Shown: positions 23,962 to 35,892 of the stretch, in pieces
Layout: every line of letters starts with the position of its first letter
How positions within the stretch are numbered: position 1 is the stretch's first letter
From: Cheiracanthium punctorium
Lineage: Eukaryota; Arthropoda; Arachnida; Araneae; Cheiracanthiidae
Direction: 5' to 3'
NCBI GenBank assembly: GCA_038373885.1
Contig: JAWZYV010017493.1
Location: 992,001 to 1,056,000 of the forward strand
DNA: 64,000 nt
The notes under the pieces: generated by a model
The model's input: the letters and a program-made list of their open reading frames with translations, nothing else
The model's database searches: none
Told to the model about the DNA's origin: nothing
Translations under genes and position numbers: made by a program

Positions 23962-26416
23962 AGGTTTCAAAGTACTGCAAATAATCTAAGTTACAAAATT
24001 TTGCTGAAAATTCCAATTGCAATATTTTTCTCAAAAATTTTCTCATCAACTGAGTACAGAAATCAAATTAAATGAAGAGTTTATTTGATTCGAGGAAAAA
24101 AGGACTCTCCCTATGGATTTTTTCTGTTTTTAAAATTCTGTATTTTAAATTCAATTTAAGCGTTGCAATTTATTGTCGTTTTATTGCACAAAATCCGCAA
24201 CTCAAATGCATAAGATGCGACTGACAGTACTTTACTCATCGATGTTTAACGAAAAGTGTAGGTATTAATGGTTTTCTATGCCAATTCTAAAGAGGGAAAA
24301 TTAACTAGACGATAAAATTACATAGAATTATGCAAAAAATAATGACTCTCTCTTTCAGTAAATAGAAAAAATGTTTAATTAAGTAATAATATTTTAATTT
24401 CAATGGGCTGTTAATTTGCGAAAGCATTCAAAAATTCTTTCATTTTCTTTTGGACTTTTAAAAAGTAGAAAGATGGTCGATGCTAACTACCAAGATACAT
24501 TGGCCCATGCTTATTAGTATCATCATGTCATATTAAAGCAGATTGAACTATGCATATACATACTTTTTCCTGTATGTATGTGCAAGCAATCACATACTTA
24601 TTTTTAACAAGGCGTACTGAACAGTAATTCGCTGAATTTGAATTGCATATTCAAGTCGATTTTAAGTTAAGTGTATTTTATTAACGTGTCCGGATTTTTT
24701 AACGACATCTATCTGAATAGGAAAAACTATCAGAGAATACCAGTTGTAGGTAGGAGGTGACTTTCTGTTTGTTCTATTTTGTTATATGGCCAGTAAAAAT
24801 CATTTTATGGTTTTTGCCTGTTGAGATATTTGATTTGAGGCGTAAAACCATTAAATGCACGACAGTTGGTCTCGCCCTCTTGTTTTAGCAACTCCGTAGG
24901 AGAATTAACAAATATTTCTTTCTTTCTGGTGCATGACATTTTATTGAAGAAAAAAAATACTTTTCAGGATTTTAAAAATTTGGTTTCATAATAAATTACA
25001 CAGGAATGAAGACTGTATAAATATGAATTTATTGTTAAGTTGCATTTTTAGAATGGATTTTTTGTTAAAGGTGTATTGTTAGTATGGATTTGTTGTTGAA
25101 GGTGCCTTGTTAGTTTGAAAGCGTAATTGAAAGTGTATTGTTAGCATGAAGATAAATTTATGATAGTTTGTGCTGAAACTTTTAGTTTTTTACCTAGAGG
25201 TTATAAAAAAGATTGAGAGTTGAAAAATTCCTGTTTAAATTTACATTTTAATTAAGATCTCTTTTATTGTTTTTAAAAAATTTCGCACCAGAATCCTATA
25301 TTTGTTCAGCTATGATTAAAGATGCACTGGTAAACGTTTTTGACTACTCACAGTTTATACACTGGATAGAGGGAGAAAAAAACAAAAACAAAAACACCAC
25401 CTTCACCACCAACAACAAAGAACATCAACAACTATATATTACGCGTTTTTTTTTTTGGGGGGGGGACGAAATTTTGTGCAGCATACATTTTTACGGATAA
25501 CTTCTTTTTATGGACTTCGAGATATTTTTGCTGGTTCTCTTTGAAATGGGAACCCTGGACAGACTCATTCTTGCAAGAGAATATAGGCACGGAATCTCCG
25601 CTGCTGAGAAGTTTAAACGGAGCTTGTTATGACAAGAAAATGATTTAGCACATTCGCCTTTCACCAAGATCTCAGAAGGCTAAGTAAATAGCCTATCAAA
25701 CTCGAGGTTCCTGTCAATTAATGTCAGTGAAGATAATTGTCACCAGCGAGAGAGAGGAATGGTAGGAAAAGCAGGAATTAAAAACTTAAATATCCCTCCT
25801 CAAAGTTCCCGGTAATAATCGTAAATGATACGTTTGATTTAGTTTCTGCGAAGGAAAAGTAATTTAATATTCGGCTTTCTCATCGATAAAACCATTATAT
25901 CCTACTCACATAATTCCACGGAACGCTCCAGACGTTCACCCATCATCCATATTCATCACGTGACCGCATTCCACACTTCCGAAATTTCACTTTCGGAGAG
26001 GTACCGTTAGCTTCAGGTGAAAAAAATAGTAAAACGATACCTTCTCTATCCTCATTACTGGAAAATAAAGAAAAGAGAAAGATATGCAAATATTATCGCC
26101 TTGATCGCGAACCATGCAGCCGTAACAGACACGGATGCAACGCGACATATACACAGGGCTAGGCAGAGAGAGAGGAAGACGCATGTCATCTGAAGACCCG
26201 TGATGGAAAATGACCGGCAATTAAAGAGCGTGAAGAGGAAGGGCTCGGGTAGGCATCGCAGAGAAATGATGGATGATGGAAGAGTTGTTTCAGATTAATG
26301 ACGTGGAAACAGTCAATGCAACGAGTTGCTGGCACTTTGTCATACAGGGCTGCTCCGTACGGCCATGCATGCGGTGCACCGCGTGAGGGTGCAAGAAAAA
26401 GGGCTCCCGCTATGAC
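23962..26416. other. No gene recognised; degenerate minisatellite
   Basis: AT-rich DNA with a degenerate ~37-bp tandem motif containing ttgttagtatgga at about 25030-25155, and a homopolymer cluster near 25445-25465. Minus-strand frames at 25987-26422 show no domain. Confidence 0.5.
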
Positions 26417-26858
26417 CAACACCCTCTAGATATAAAAAGCCTTGCAACTCAAGCTTTGACGTCAGCAATCGATCTTTTTATGTGACGTCATCGCAGTTTT
26501 ATTTTCACAAGATATATCTATTTTAAATTTATGATGAATTTTCTCACTCGTAAAACCTTTTAATGATATAAGGTAGAAAAATTAATTTTACGACAAATGA
26601 CAATTTTTGACCCTCACTAATTGTATAATATGATGCAGAAGTAGATCAAAATGAATTATTTTGTATCAGAAAGGTATTTTAATTTTTATCTTTAATTTAA
26701 GAGATATTTTCTAAAATTTGTAGTATCCACCAGAAATTTTAAATAGCTTTACTTTTTGAAGGATATAACTGTGATACCGTCATTTAAGAGGAGTGATGTC
26801 GTCAAAGTGATGTCATCAAAGCTTCAATTGTTAGGCCTTCTACACCTAGAAGGTGCTG
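26417..26858. mobile_element. TIR MITE carrying CRE-like motifs, copy 1
   Basis: The left end CAACACCCTCTAGATAT and the inverted right end near 26840-26858 match, and the whole ~440-bp body aligns by eye with 35893-36332. Two perfect TGACGTCA motifs (26457-26464 and 26483-26490) lie just inside the left end. The corresponding right-end sites have mutated to forms like TGATGTCA. It is non-coding, and its superfamily is unknown. A TTAA-flanked MITE begins only 10 bp to the right. Confidence 0.78.
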
Positions 26859-26868
26859 ATATAACTCT

Positions 26869-27316
26869 TTAAGACGCGGTGTCCTCATCGTGAGGACACA
26901 AAACTCTGACGTGTTGACTGTTGTCGGTCACAAACAAATTTGATTTATATAAAAATACTCGAGTGTGACATAGCTGCACGAGAATCCTTTACTTTTTAGT
27001 ACATCATTTGCCGTAAAAATGGTCGATTATTTGTAAAATTAACAGGATTACTTTTAACAGCACTAGCATTTGCTGAAAACTGGAGAATACGATGGAAATA
27101 TTTTGCTATAGAAAAACAATTGGACAGATTGCCCAATGCTGAAAAAAAAGGCATTCGTTGCCATCGCTCGATTTAACTACCAGGAAGATGGTGGTCGATC
27201 GAATCGTTCATCGCACACAGCAGATCGAGAGACCATTTTCCGGTATCTTGCTAAGAGTTAAATCGAGCGATGACAACGGCTGCCCGTTTTTCAGCATCAG
27301 GCTTCAAAGGGTTTAA
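26869..27316 (+). mobile_element. TTAA-flanked MITE, copy 2 (piggyBac-like)
   Basis: Bounded by TTAA at 26869-26872 and 27313-27316, with the family ends (TTAAGACGCGGTGTCC and GCTTCAAAGGGTTTAA). It contains the shared blocks acaaaactctgacg, tgccgtaaaaatgg, aacagcactagc and ccaatgctgaaaaaa, and an inner hairpin of a ctcgatttaact motif and its complement. Same orientation as copy 1. The hairpin loop differs from that in the longer copies. Confidence 0.85.
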
Positions 27317-28162
27317 GCAAAGGCTAGTAACTTCCGCAACATGTCACAAACCTTGAAAAAAGTTATTTAAATGGGAGCAAGAAAAATAAATCATGCCGGA
27401 GGCATCGAATGCAAAGCATTTTCCAACACAATCGTATTTCTGCATATAATCAAACGAACAGTTAACCTGTTCATGTACGACGGCGGAAATCCCTTACTGT
27501 TGCTTTCGCAGTAACTCTTTGAATGCCATGCTGCGGCCCAAAGGCGTCAACCATCGTAGAAATTCCACTGCGTTGGAGTGAGATTTGAATGAACTAAACG
27601 GGAGGTATTCAGAGATCCATGGGTACACTAATACACAGAGAAAAGAAATCTTCGTCGCTACATCTATGTAGAGGAAAGAGGTGAATAGGTTAGAGAAAAT
27701 AAGACACTATTTTTTTTTTAAATAGCGACCCGTACATCAAGAACATAATCCGAGGCAGCAAAGGGAGAGGGTAATACAGAGAAAACCTGCAGAAAAGTAT
27801 CTCGTACACTAGGAGCAAACCAGTACACACTAATTTGTTGCAATGAAATTTCCAAATCCTTAAAAATTACGTGCAATTCCTACAATTCCTTGCTTATAAA
27901 TCTGTATAAATAAAATAAAACTTTATGGATACTTTTTGAAATTTCCAATAGAATACTTCGAAAAATTTTCTACAACTTCGTTCATATAAGGTGAAGAAGG
28001 CACATTTGAAGATTTACTTTCAGATTTACATATATGTTTTAAACTTTATTACTGTTTTTAGTTCGAGGATTGAAAACGGTGCTAAATTACTAGTCTTCTG
28101 TGAGCAAAAATGTCCAAATTTGTTTTTCGCTTCACCTCTGAGCCTTCACTTCACTGAATCGG
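27317..28162. other. No gene recognised
   Basis: AT-rich spacer between two transposable elements. The 60-codon plus-strand frame at 27991-28173 has no motif and runs into the hAT element. Confidence 0.5.
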
Positions 28163-28170
28163 GTTTTAAA

Positions 28171-29017
28171 TAGGGAATGCAATCCCGCACTGTTTTTCGT
28201 CTTGCGGGATTTCGGGATTGAGATTTACTGATCCCGCAATCCCGCGGGATTGACATTTCATTTAGCTAGGACTTCATTTCAACAGAGAAAAATATAAAAG
28301 TGTGATTTTAAGCACTATGAAGTTTAACTTTAATAATAATAATTAATCTTATGAGATAATTTGTACAATAACTACAGAAATATTAAAATTAAAATCATGA
28401 TTTTCAGTATGATATACTAAGTTATGTCTCAATATATTAGTATTAGTTATGTTAGTTGCTAAAATTCAGGAATTTACAGAAAAATATAATTTATAAGTAT
28501 TACATTCACACACTTACATTATTTTCTTAGTTGCTGAAAAATGAACGTACAAAATCGAACAAATCCAATTGAATCATTTCCTGGTCTAGATTTAATTTTA
28601 GTAAAATAATTAAATGTGTGAATTAAAAAAAATTAAAAACTGAAATTAAAACTTTTTATAATTACTTTGTGACTGTTCGCTAAGAAATAAATTAGTATGA
28701 AATATTTCAGTTCATTTGGGATTGGAAGTTTGCGAGAAATTTAGATTTAGATGTTTGATTCAGACTCCCATTGGAAGATATATAAAAAAATAAAAATTTA
28801 AATTAAAAGTTGTAATTATTGATTCGTTTATTGTTAGATAAGCGACATGAATATTCAAAAATTTTCGTTCTATTTATTGAGAAAGTGGCGTGAAATTGTA
28901 ATAAAACGTAATTTATTTCTCAGTATCAATCCCGCGGGATTAGGATCGTAATCCCGCGGGCCTAGTCCAGCAAATATTTGTGCGGGATCCCGCAGGATCC
29001 CGGGATTGCATTCCCTA
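28171..29017. mobile_element. Non-autonomous hAT element with 8-bp target duplication
   Basis: Ends are exact inverted repeats: TAGGGAATGCAATCCCG at 28171 and its complement ending at 29017. The flanking 8-bp duplication gttttaaa is perfect (28163-28170 and 29018-29025), which places it in the hAT superfamily. Both subterminal regions are packed with copies of the palindrome ATCCCGCGGGAT, in marked contrast to the AT-rich 600-bp centre, which has no coding capacity. Subterminal repeats of this kind usually bind hAT transposase. Confidence 0.93.
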
Positions 29018-29025
29018 GTTTTAAA

Positions 29026-29340
29026 TCCATGATCACTAAAAAATAATTTAGTTTCTTTATTTCCTTTGATCCGCTCACTCCCCCTCGACGTTTAGACGTA
29101 ATCTTCTAAGTGTCAGAGTATTTTAGTATTCCCTTTTTGTTCCCACTGTTGCTCTTTGATGTGGGTCTTTGAATGCCTAGTTCTGCTTGCACAGCCTCAG
29201 AAACGACGACTCTGTTGTCACGTCTTTCTGATGCCAGGGTGAGAAAAATTCTTTAGAAACTTGTTAAAGATGAAAAACAGTTTCCAGGGTGCTTAAAACT
29301 AACTTGGAAAAGCAAAATATTCCTTACAAATTCCTTAAAT
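29026..29340. other. Spacer, nothing recognised
   Basis: Unique-looking DNA between the hAT element and a Tc1 relic. It may hold the decayed 5' end of the Tc1 element, but no inverted repeat was found. Confidence 0.45.
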
Positions 29341-29349
29341 AATTACTTA

Positions 29350-30130
29350 CTTGTTTAGGAAATTGATGGCATTGATGGATCGCTCTCCACTTCGCAAGCC
29401 ATATCACAACAAATTCGTTCTATTGCGCAACAATCGGTCGGTGTCCGCAAATGCCATAAGACTTGTTTGCATCAAGTGGAATGTTCATAAGGCGTCCATT
29501 GCTGATTTTATCGTTGAGTCAAAACCAGAGGTGTTTGCGCTGGCAATAGTGTGATAACGATAGAGATGTGCAACTGAATGGAACGACATTGTTTTTACTG
29601 ACGAATCCCGCTTCTGCCAGCAACACCACGATGATCGGATAGTCTGGAGAAAGCGTAATGCGAGACTGCTGAATTCATTCTTTATGCATCGCCATACAGA
29701 TCCATCACCCGGTATTATTGTTTGGGATGGTGTTGGTTGGCGTTTCCGAGTACGCATTGCTGGTACTCTGACCAACCACGCTAGATTTCTGAGGTGTTGG
29801 GATCTGCTGTCTTCCCACACTTTAAGAGCTTGCCATGGTACATATTCCAACAAGATGGTGCGCGACCACGTATGGCATGCAATGTTCAAGATTTTGTGCC
29901 TATCAGATTGCATTGCTACTTTGGTCTCCTTGTTCTCCCGATCTATCGCCTATTAGAAACGTCTGGTCGATAGTTGCAGAACGACTTGCCCGGGATAGCC
30001 CGCCTTTGCTATAACAAATCAATTTTGGCAATGTGTGCAAGCAGCATGGACTGCTTTACCCCGAGAACTTCCAAAGCCTCTTTGATTAAAGCCGAACCGT
30101 GTAGCAGTGGTTACAGCCAGCATTGGTGGG
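29350..30130 (+). pseudogene. Tc1-like transposase, decayed
   Basis: Pieces of a Tc1-family DDE transposase appear in changing frames: a FTDESRF motif with the first Asp near 29595-29612, then HTDPSPGIIVWDGVG (about 29690-29740), then FQQDGARP with the second Asp (about 29845), then a WSPCSPDLSPIRNVW block (about 29920-29960) and a C-terminal LWQCVQAAWTALPRELP-like stretch (about 30020-30080). At least two frameshifts separate them. In the third catalytic block the usual Glu after SPI is Arg, so the DD34E triad is broken. The terminal repeats were not identified. It has no coding role now. Confidence 0.82.
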
Positions 30131-30327
30131 AACACTCAGTACTGATATCATCATCTTCCGCATTTTACAAGAGGCTGTATTTTCAACCATTTGATCTTTG
30201 TGCAACGCGTTATCGCCCAGATAAATTTTGCTATGATATTTCTGATCTGTCTCGGGGATACATTTGCGATGGCCAAAATTGTATATGTATATACATAGCT
30301 ATATCTATCTATCTATATATATATATA

Positions 30328-32717
30328 CAGTGAACTCTCACTTATGCGCCGGCCCAAGGGACCAACAGAAAAAAGCGCATAAGTGAGAGAGGCGCATAAG
30401 TGAAAAAATCCATTCAAAATTCTAAAATTCAATATAAATTACCGTGGGAACATGAATAAGAATGTTTCTAAGGATTACAATGCTTATACAATAACGGTTT
30501 GGGGAAATTACTGTGATTTATACAATGAAAAGAAAATTGTAACATACCTTAACATTTATTTTCTTTCAAAACAATCCATAATAGATGATTGTTTATGTTT
30601 TTGCCGATGTATTACAGAAACAATTTTTTCAATTTCATGCAAATGAGTAAACGGAGTTTCAACAGCTGAATTAAATTGCAAATAGTCCCGAATAATGTCT
30701 AAAGCTTCTAACGCTTTCTTATGACTTGGAGGAACTTTTGCATAATCATCTTCATTATCATCATCTTCATCACTATCAGCCATTTCATTAGCGATGTCTT
30801 CTCTTAATTCTGTTATTACTAAATTTTCATCTATATCAACAAATTCATTAAAACAAACGAGTCCATCAGATATACTTTGCCATTCGTCATCACTAAGATC
30901 TATATTCCAATCTTCTTCATTTTCGTTAATTTGGTCATTAGATTCATATTCATCAGGAAATTGAAATCCAGCTTTTTTAAAGCAATTCTTTATGGTGTAG
31001 TCACCAATACTTCTCCATGCAGCGCATACCATATTCATAGCATCAAGGATTGAAATTTTTACATCAGCTGCAGCTGACTTGCCCGTTTCTAATTCCGCAA
31101 GATATCGACGAATCAAAGTTTTTCTATAATGCACTTTTAGACAACGTATTATACTTAAGTCTAGAGGCTGTAACTTACTCGTACAGTTTGCAGGGAAAAA
31201 CAGCACTTTTACATGATTAAATTTGGCAGATCTCGAGGGTGAGCAGGGCATTGATCCATGAATAGGAGAACTTTTCTTCCTTGTTTCTCCATTTTCTTGT
31301 CAAATTTATGAAGAAAGTTTAAGAAAATTTCCGACGTCATCCATGATGCACTGTTGTTAAAGTACTCACACGGAAACCGCTTTATGTTTTTTAAACACGA
31401 TTTTTTTTTGATTTCCCGATTATTAAGGGGTAAGTTTTTCTGATCCATCAGAGTTACAACATAACAAAACAGTTAATCTTTCTTTACTGTTTTTGCCACC
31501 GTGACAGGGTTCCCCCTTAAATGCCAATGTTTTTTTAGGCATCATATTGAAAAACAAACCAGTTTCATCGCAATTAAAAATGTCCTTAGGTTTGTATCCT
31601 TCTATTAAAGATGATAAGTCCTCTTTCCATTGCTCTACAGTTTTTTCGTCGACACTTGCACTTTCTCCAGATAGGGTTCGAGTTTCTAAGCCGTGCCGGA
31701 TCTTAAATTTCTCCACCCATCCATGCGATGCAGAGAAGTTTTTAATTTCCAAAGTCTCTGACAGATGAACAGCTTTCTGTCTGAGTAACTCAATGTTAAC
31801 CGAATGTTCGAAGCATGAGCTTCTTTAAACCATTGTAACAAAACACTTTCTAATTTTTGAAACTTTCCTCCTTGAATTCGGCTTCTCTTTGAGGATTGAA
31901 TTCCGCATTCTCGTTCAGCACCTAGAATTGCTTCAATTTTTTAAAAAATTCCTTTCAAAGATGACTCCAGAATTTTAAAATGATCAGCTAAAGCTTTTAT
32001 AGTAGTTGATGGATTTTCTTCAAATTTCTTAATAACATTCACTTTGAAAGACAAGGACAATTTCGTTCGTTTAGCCATTTCGAGACCATTCACCAGACAA
32101 ATCAAGCAAGTTACAAGCACAAGTTAAAAATTGCTGACTCAACAGCGAAATAGAAATTTCTTAGAACCCAAAGAAAGAAACTTTTTGACGTCATATGCAT
32201 GCTGCACGATAGGTTGTTGATCACAATAGTCACTCAAACCACCCCCTTTTTTCCGAGATAAGAGAAGAATGACCACTTTCAAAAGACCATTACAATGGGG
32301 GGAGAACTAGGCTCCGGGCAAGGAGCAATGATACGTGTTCTTTCCTTCAAGATGAATGAGTTTTCAAAGTGGGTGGTGAAACATCCCACTCGAGAGATTC
32401 ATGTTCATTCTGAAAGAATGTCTTCCTAGAAACAGCAAAGGTGAAAATGCACACATGGAAACAAAAAATAAATAAATAAAACACTAGATCGAGCAACACG
32501 TTTCATTCCATAAATGGTTTATTTTTTAATTTCTTTAAGAGAAAAAAAATTTTGGTAGTCTAAGAAAAAAAAAATTCGTCGCATAAGTGAAATATAGCGA
32601 TGCATAAACGAATAATTATATCATTATTTTCCAATATAATGAGCCGGGACCACTAAAAATCGTTGTATAAATGAGAAAGGCGTATAAAAGAGGCGGTGTA
32701 TAAGTGAGAGTTCACTG
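30328..32717 (-). mobile_element. Tigger/pogo-type DNA transposon, complete ends
   Basis: The 2390-bp element starts CAGTGAACTCTCACTTATG and ends with the inverted form ...ATAAGTGAGAGTTCACTG, flanked by TA dinucleotides at 30326-30327 and 32718-32719, the Tc1/mariner/pogo target. Copies of gcataagtgag are repeated just inside the left end. The transposase is on the minus strand and broken (see pseudogene). The right end abuts another TIR element starting at about 32720. Confidence 0.93.
30556..32078 (-). pseudogene. Tigger-type (pogo/CENP-B-like) transposase with stop and frameshifts
   Basis: Coding starts at an ATG at 32078 with KRTKLSLSFKVNVIKKFEE, a CENP-B-type helix-turn-helix, followed by a second DNA-binding part with a QWFKEAH motif. 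The DDE core has NCDETGLFF (first Asp, about 31560), VLLFMDQCPAHP (second Asp, about 31255) and LQPLD (third Asp, about 31160), so all three catalytic Asp codons survive. The C-terminus is acidic. Breaks: a TAA at 31941-31943 and frameshifts near 31800, 31435 and 31230. The usual length is about 450-550 residues, and the combined pieces fit. The broken protein would not be functional. Confidence 0.9.
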
Positions 32718-32719
32718 TA

Positions 32720-33574
32720 TGTGTGTTTCTGCGAAAGTCCGGAATTTGTAGAATGTCGACAATCACCGGTGAATGTTAACATTCACATTGTCGCTTCGTG
32801 TACGTCGGAAATATTTGCCAAATAAATTTATTTCGGACTTACACAGGCAATGTCGACATTCACCGTGTACTAATGGTGAATATTGAATATATCGGAGATT
32901 TGCATTTTCTTCTCCGTATTTCACACGCGATAAAACGTCCCAAGGGTGACGTAACATTTTCGCCTCGCTTGTTCAGACGAGAGACTAATCTCAAAGAGGA
33001 AAGAGGCTCGTCAATTTGTAGAAAAATTTTCACTGCGGGACTAACCCGGGAGAATTCAAATGCTGAGGTAGATTTAAAAGATAGATAGTTTTTTTTTTAA
33101 TTATGAACATGTAGCTTTAAATTTTAGCTTGAGAAAAAGGATCGATCCTAGATGTTCCTTACCTTCTTAATAATGATAGAAGTTGTAATTGAATAAATGC
33201 TAAGCATAGCAAATGTTACGATTTGCAAATGTCAAGATTTTAGTTTTACGTTTATCGAATACAGAACTTGATATTTATAACTTAATGAACTTTTTTTTCT
33301 ATAACCATGGGGAACCATGGATTCTTTAGAGAAATAACCTCCTCCGCAGCCGAATAAAAATATTTTTGCTATGTTTTAGCCTTTCTGTTGAAATCGGTTT
33401 CTCTTTTCGGCTTTCGCCAGAGCATAGCTGCGCTTGTCCACATACACCGGTGGCAGTCCGAATGTATTAGATTGTAATCAAATATTCGGTCTTTCACCGA
33501 CGTATTTGGTATGTGTTCACATTCACCGGTTAAAGTCGGCATTCTTCAATTTCGGTCCTTCACAGCAACACACA
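32720..33574. mobile_element. TIR element of unknown superfamily
   Basis: The first ~100 bases (TGTGTGTTTCTGCGAAAG, then agaatgtcgac and ccggtgaatg) are matched in inverted form by about 33430-33574. Bases near 32770-32787 form a perfect palindrome, GTGAATGTTAACATTCAC. There is no recognisable transposase. It sits directly between the Tigger end and a mariner derivative, so its outer limits are approximate. Confidence 0.7.
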
Positions 33575-33581
33575 TATATAC

Positions 33582-34384
33582 ACAGGGTGTCCATAATTAA
33601 GTTTGAAATGTGCGAGCAGTCTGTAGCAAAAACTATATGTCGGAATTGCTCGAGAATGGGGTAATGGCATACTGAAATGATGGGAATTTTATCGAGGAAA
33701 AAAAAAAACAATGAGCTTTAAAAACCTACCCTAGGTGGCGTATCATGACTTTATTGAGAACATACAAATAATCTACAAAAGTTTGCAAAACATGCTCGAT
33801 ATGATGTCCACCATAGTCTGCTACCATCTGGAAGCGTAAAATCGCAAGTTAGACTGTTGAAAGCAGCATGAACTGGGGAATGTTACGCCCATGGCCTTCT
33901 ATGCTTTCTTTAAGGTCGAGAGAGAGATGTGATGGGATTACGGTAGACCAAGGCCGTGAGGTATCCCCACAGTCAAAAGTCGCTAGGATTGAAGCCGGGG
34001 GATCTAGGAAGTCAAGCTGTAGGAAATTGCCGGCTGATGATTCTGTCGTCCAAAAATAGCGGCGGAGCAACTTGTTTCACACAACGAGCGATGTGTGGAG
34101 GAGTACAGTCGAACATGCGATTTTACGCTTCCAGATGGTAGCAGACAATGATGGACATCATACAGAGCATGTTTTGTAAACTTTTGTAGATTATTTATAT
34201 GCTCTCAATAAAGGTATGATACGCCATCTATGTTTGGCTTTTGAAACTCATTATTATTATTATTATTTTGTCGATAAAATTCCCATCATTTCATTCGGCC
34301 ATTACCCCATTTTCATGCTATTCCGCTGCATAGTTTTTACTACAGACTGCTCGCAAATTTAAAGTTTAATTATGGACATCCTAT
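33582..34384. mobile_element. Palindromic mariner/IS630-type derivative with two 3' ends
   Basis: Left arm about 33585-33860 and right arm about 34105-34384 are inverted copies. Both outer ends read close to AGGGTGTCCATAATTAA and lie in TA-rich flanks. Each arm carries the same transposase C-terminal coding, AILRFQMVAD then GHH.EHVL, facing outwards: minus strand on the left, plus strand on the right. The element therefore consists of two copies of one end around a ~245-bp core, not of a normal left and right end. Confidence 0.85.
33720..34075 (-). pseudogene. Mariner/IS630-type transposase C-terminus, broken
   Basis: On the minus strand a FLDDRIISR stretch leads to PRSPGFNPSDF, LWGYLTALVYRNP, then after a frame change LKESIEGHGRNIPQFMLLSTV, then AILRFQMVADYGGHHIEHVLQ to a stop near 33733. 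The GGHHIEH tail is characteristic of arthropod IS630/mariner-type transposases. Internal stops interrupt it, two of them TGA codons where the family has Trp and one TAA after MLLSTV. The Asp expected in the SPD motif is Gly. Only the last third of the protein is present. Confidence 0.82.
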
Positions 34385-34407
34385 ATATATATATATATAT
34401 ATATATT
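34381..34407. repeat. (TA)n microsatellite
   Basis: Simple TA tract next to the mariner derivative. TA-rich DNA is the favoured target of Tc1/mariner elements. Confidence 0.95.
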
Positions 34408-35892
34408 TATACATATATGCAGTATGTAATTTTTACTTTACTGCAGAGGAAACTGATTAAAATATGGCTATTCTTTATTACAATTTTATCTTTAAATTCA
34501 TTGAATGAATGAATCTCTATAGATTTAAACATCTTAAATTTTTTGGACTCGAGAAAATCTTATGTATTGATTAAAAAAAATTATGTAATATTGTATATGT
34601 ACAATATCAGGAATTTCGACAAAACTCATAAATATATTGGATTTTTTCTTCTAAAATTTTTACGAACCTTCGATAGACTGACAACTTGTTAAGAATGCCG
34701 AAGTAAAATTGTGTTGCTGGAAGGTGTTTTATAATCAGGATGATTTATTTTTCTTGCTTCTATTAAATTAGTATTATTATTGTTATTTTTTTAGGCTTAA
34801 GACGATTTGCGGACGTTACTATGCCTTGGCAAAAGGCAGAAATTCTCATTCTCTCTTTCCAGCATTGCGCTTGCGGAATGCTGGGCGATAGTAAGGCATT
34901 CATATACCGAATTCTCGAAGAAACGATGAACTCATGATCGGGAGAGAAATAATGATCAGGAATATGTCGAAATAAGAAAGTATTGGAAAATGTTTTATAA
35001 TCGACTTTCTTACTTGAATTTAAATAAAAAAAATATGTTTTCAGGTTTGATACATTTTGCAGACATTATGCTTTTACTTATTGGAAAGAACTCCTTCTAT
35101 TATCCTTGGTTATGACAGCGTCACATCCCATACGACTAACGGTCGTGTCTACCGTTCATATCAAGAGAAATTATAAAGCGTTGATCTCCTACCAAAATAA
35201 AGCAAATTATGTATATATCCTATATGTATGTGCGTGTGTGAAATTATTCTGTATAAATTAATTTACCAAAGCATAAGAAGTTTAACAGCCTAGCGATAAT
35301 TGGGTGAAATGGTTTGCGTCATATTTTTAAATAATCTTTAAGAAGAATTATGGATCAAATTTCATGCACCTGTGTTGACGTAAACTGATCTCTTTTCTCC
35401 TCATTAAGCTTGTTCTTATCTTTATTTATTCTAACAGCTGTCAATCAAAGCTAAAGTGTAAGACCTGGATATGTATGACATTCTTATAAACGAAATTTAA
35501 AAGGAATCGGTAGGTGATGTCATGGTTGCGTATTGGAAGAATTAAAATTAGATGAGAGGGTGCGTCATCATAGAAAGCTATATAATGTAGAGAAAAATTA
35601 GGATAAGATACATTTCATCCTACATATTTACAAGATTTTTGAATACAGTAATCATACTATTAATAGATTTTGAATAATATGTATTTACAATGTGGATCGA
35701 AAATTACTTTACGGTTATAGAATATATTTTTCTGTCTTTTATATGAGTAGATTTAATTATACACAGAAAGTTCAGGCATTCTCGAAAATTCTATTTAAAC
35801 TAAAAGATTTTATACTATATCATCATCAGCATCAATGGTCAATCCACCGCTTTCTCGAACGTCTTCGGTCCCTTCTGGGCCTTGGAGCATAG
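34408..35892. other. No gene recognised
   Basis: AT-rich DNA with short random frames only. A weak repeated phrase (tttaggcttaagacgatttgcggacgt-like near 34790 and a similar one near 35040) hints at an old duplication. Confidence 0.45.

Noticed and set aside
29485..29913. 142-codon minus-strand open frame
   Set aside because: Antisense to the Tc1 transposase relic on the plus strand.
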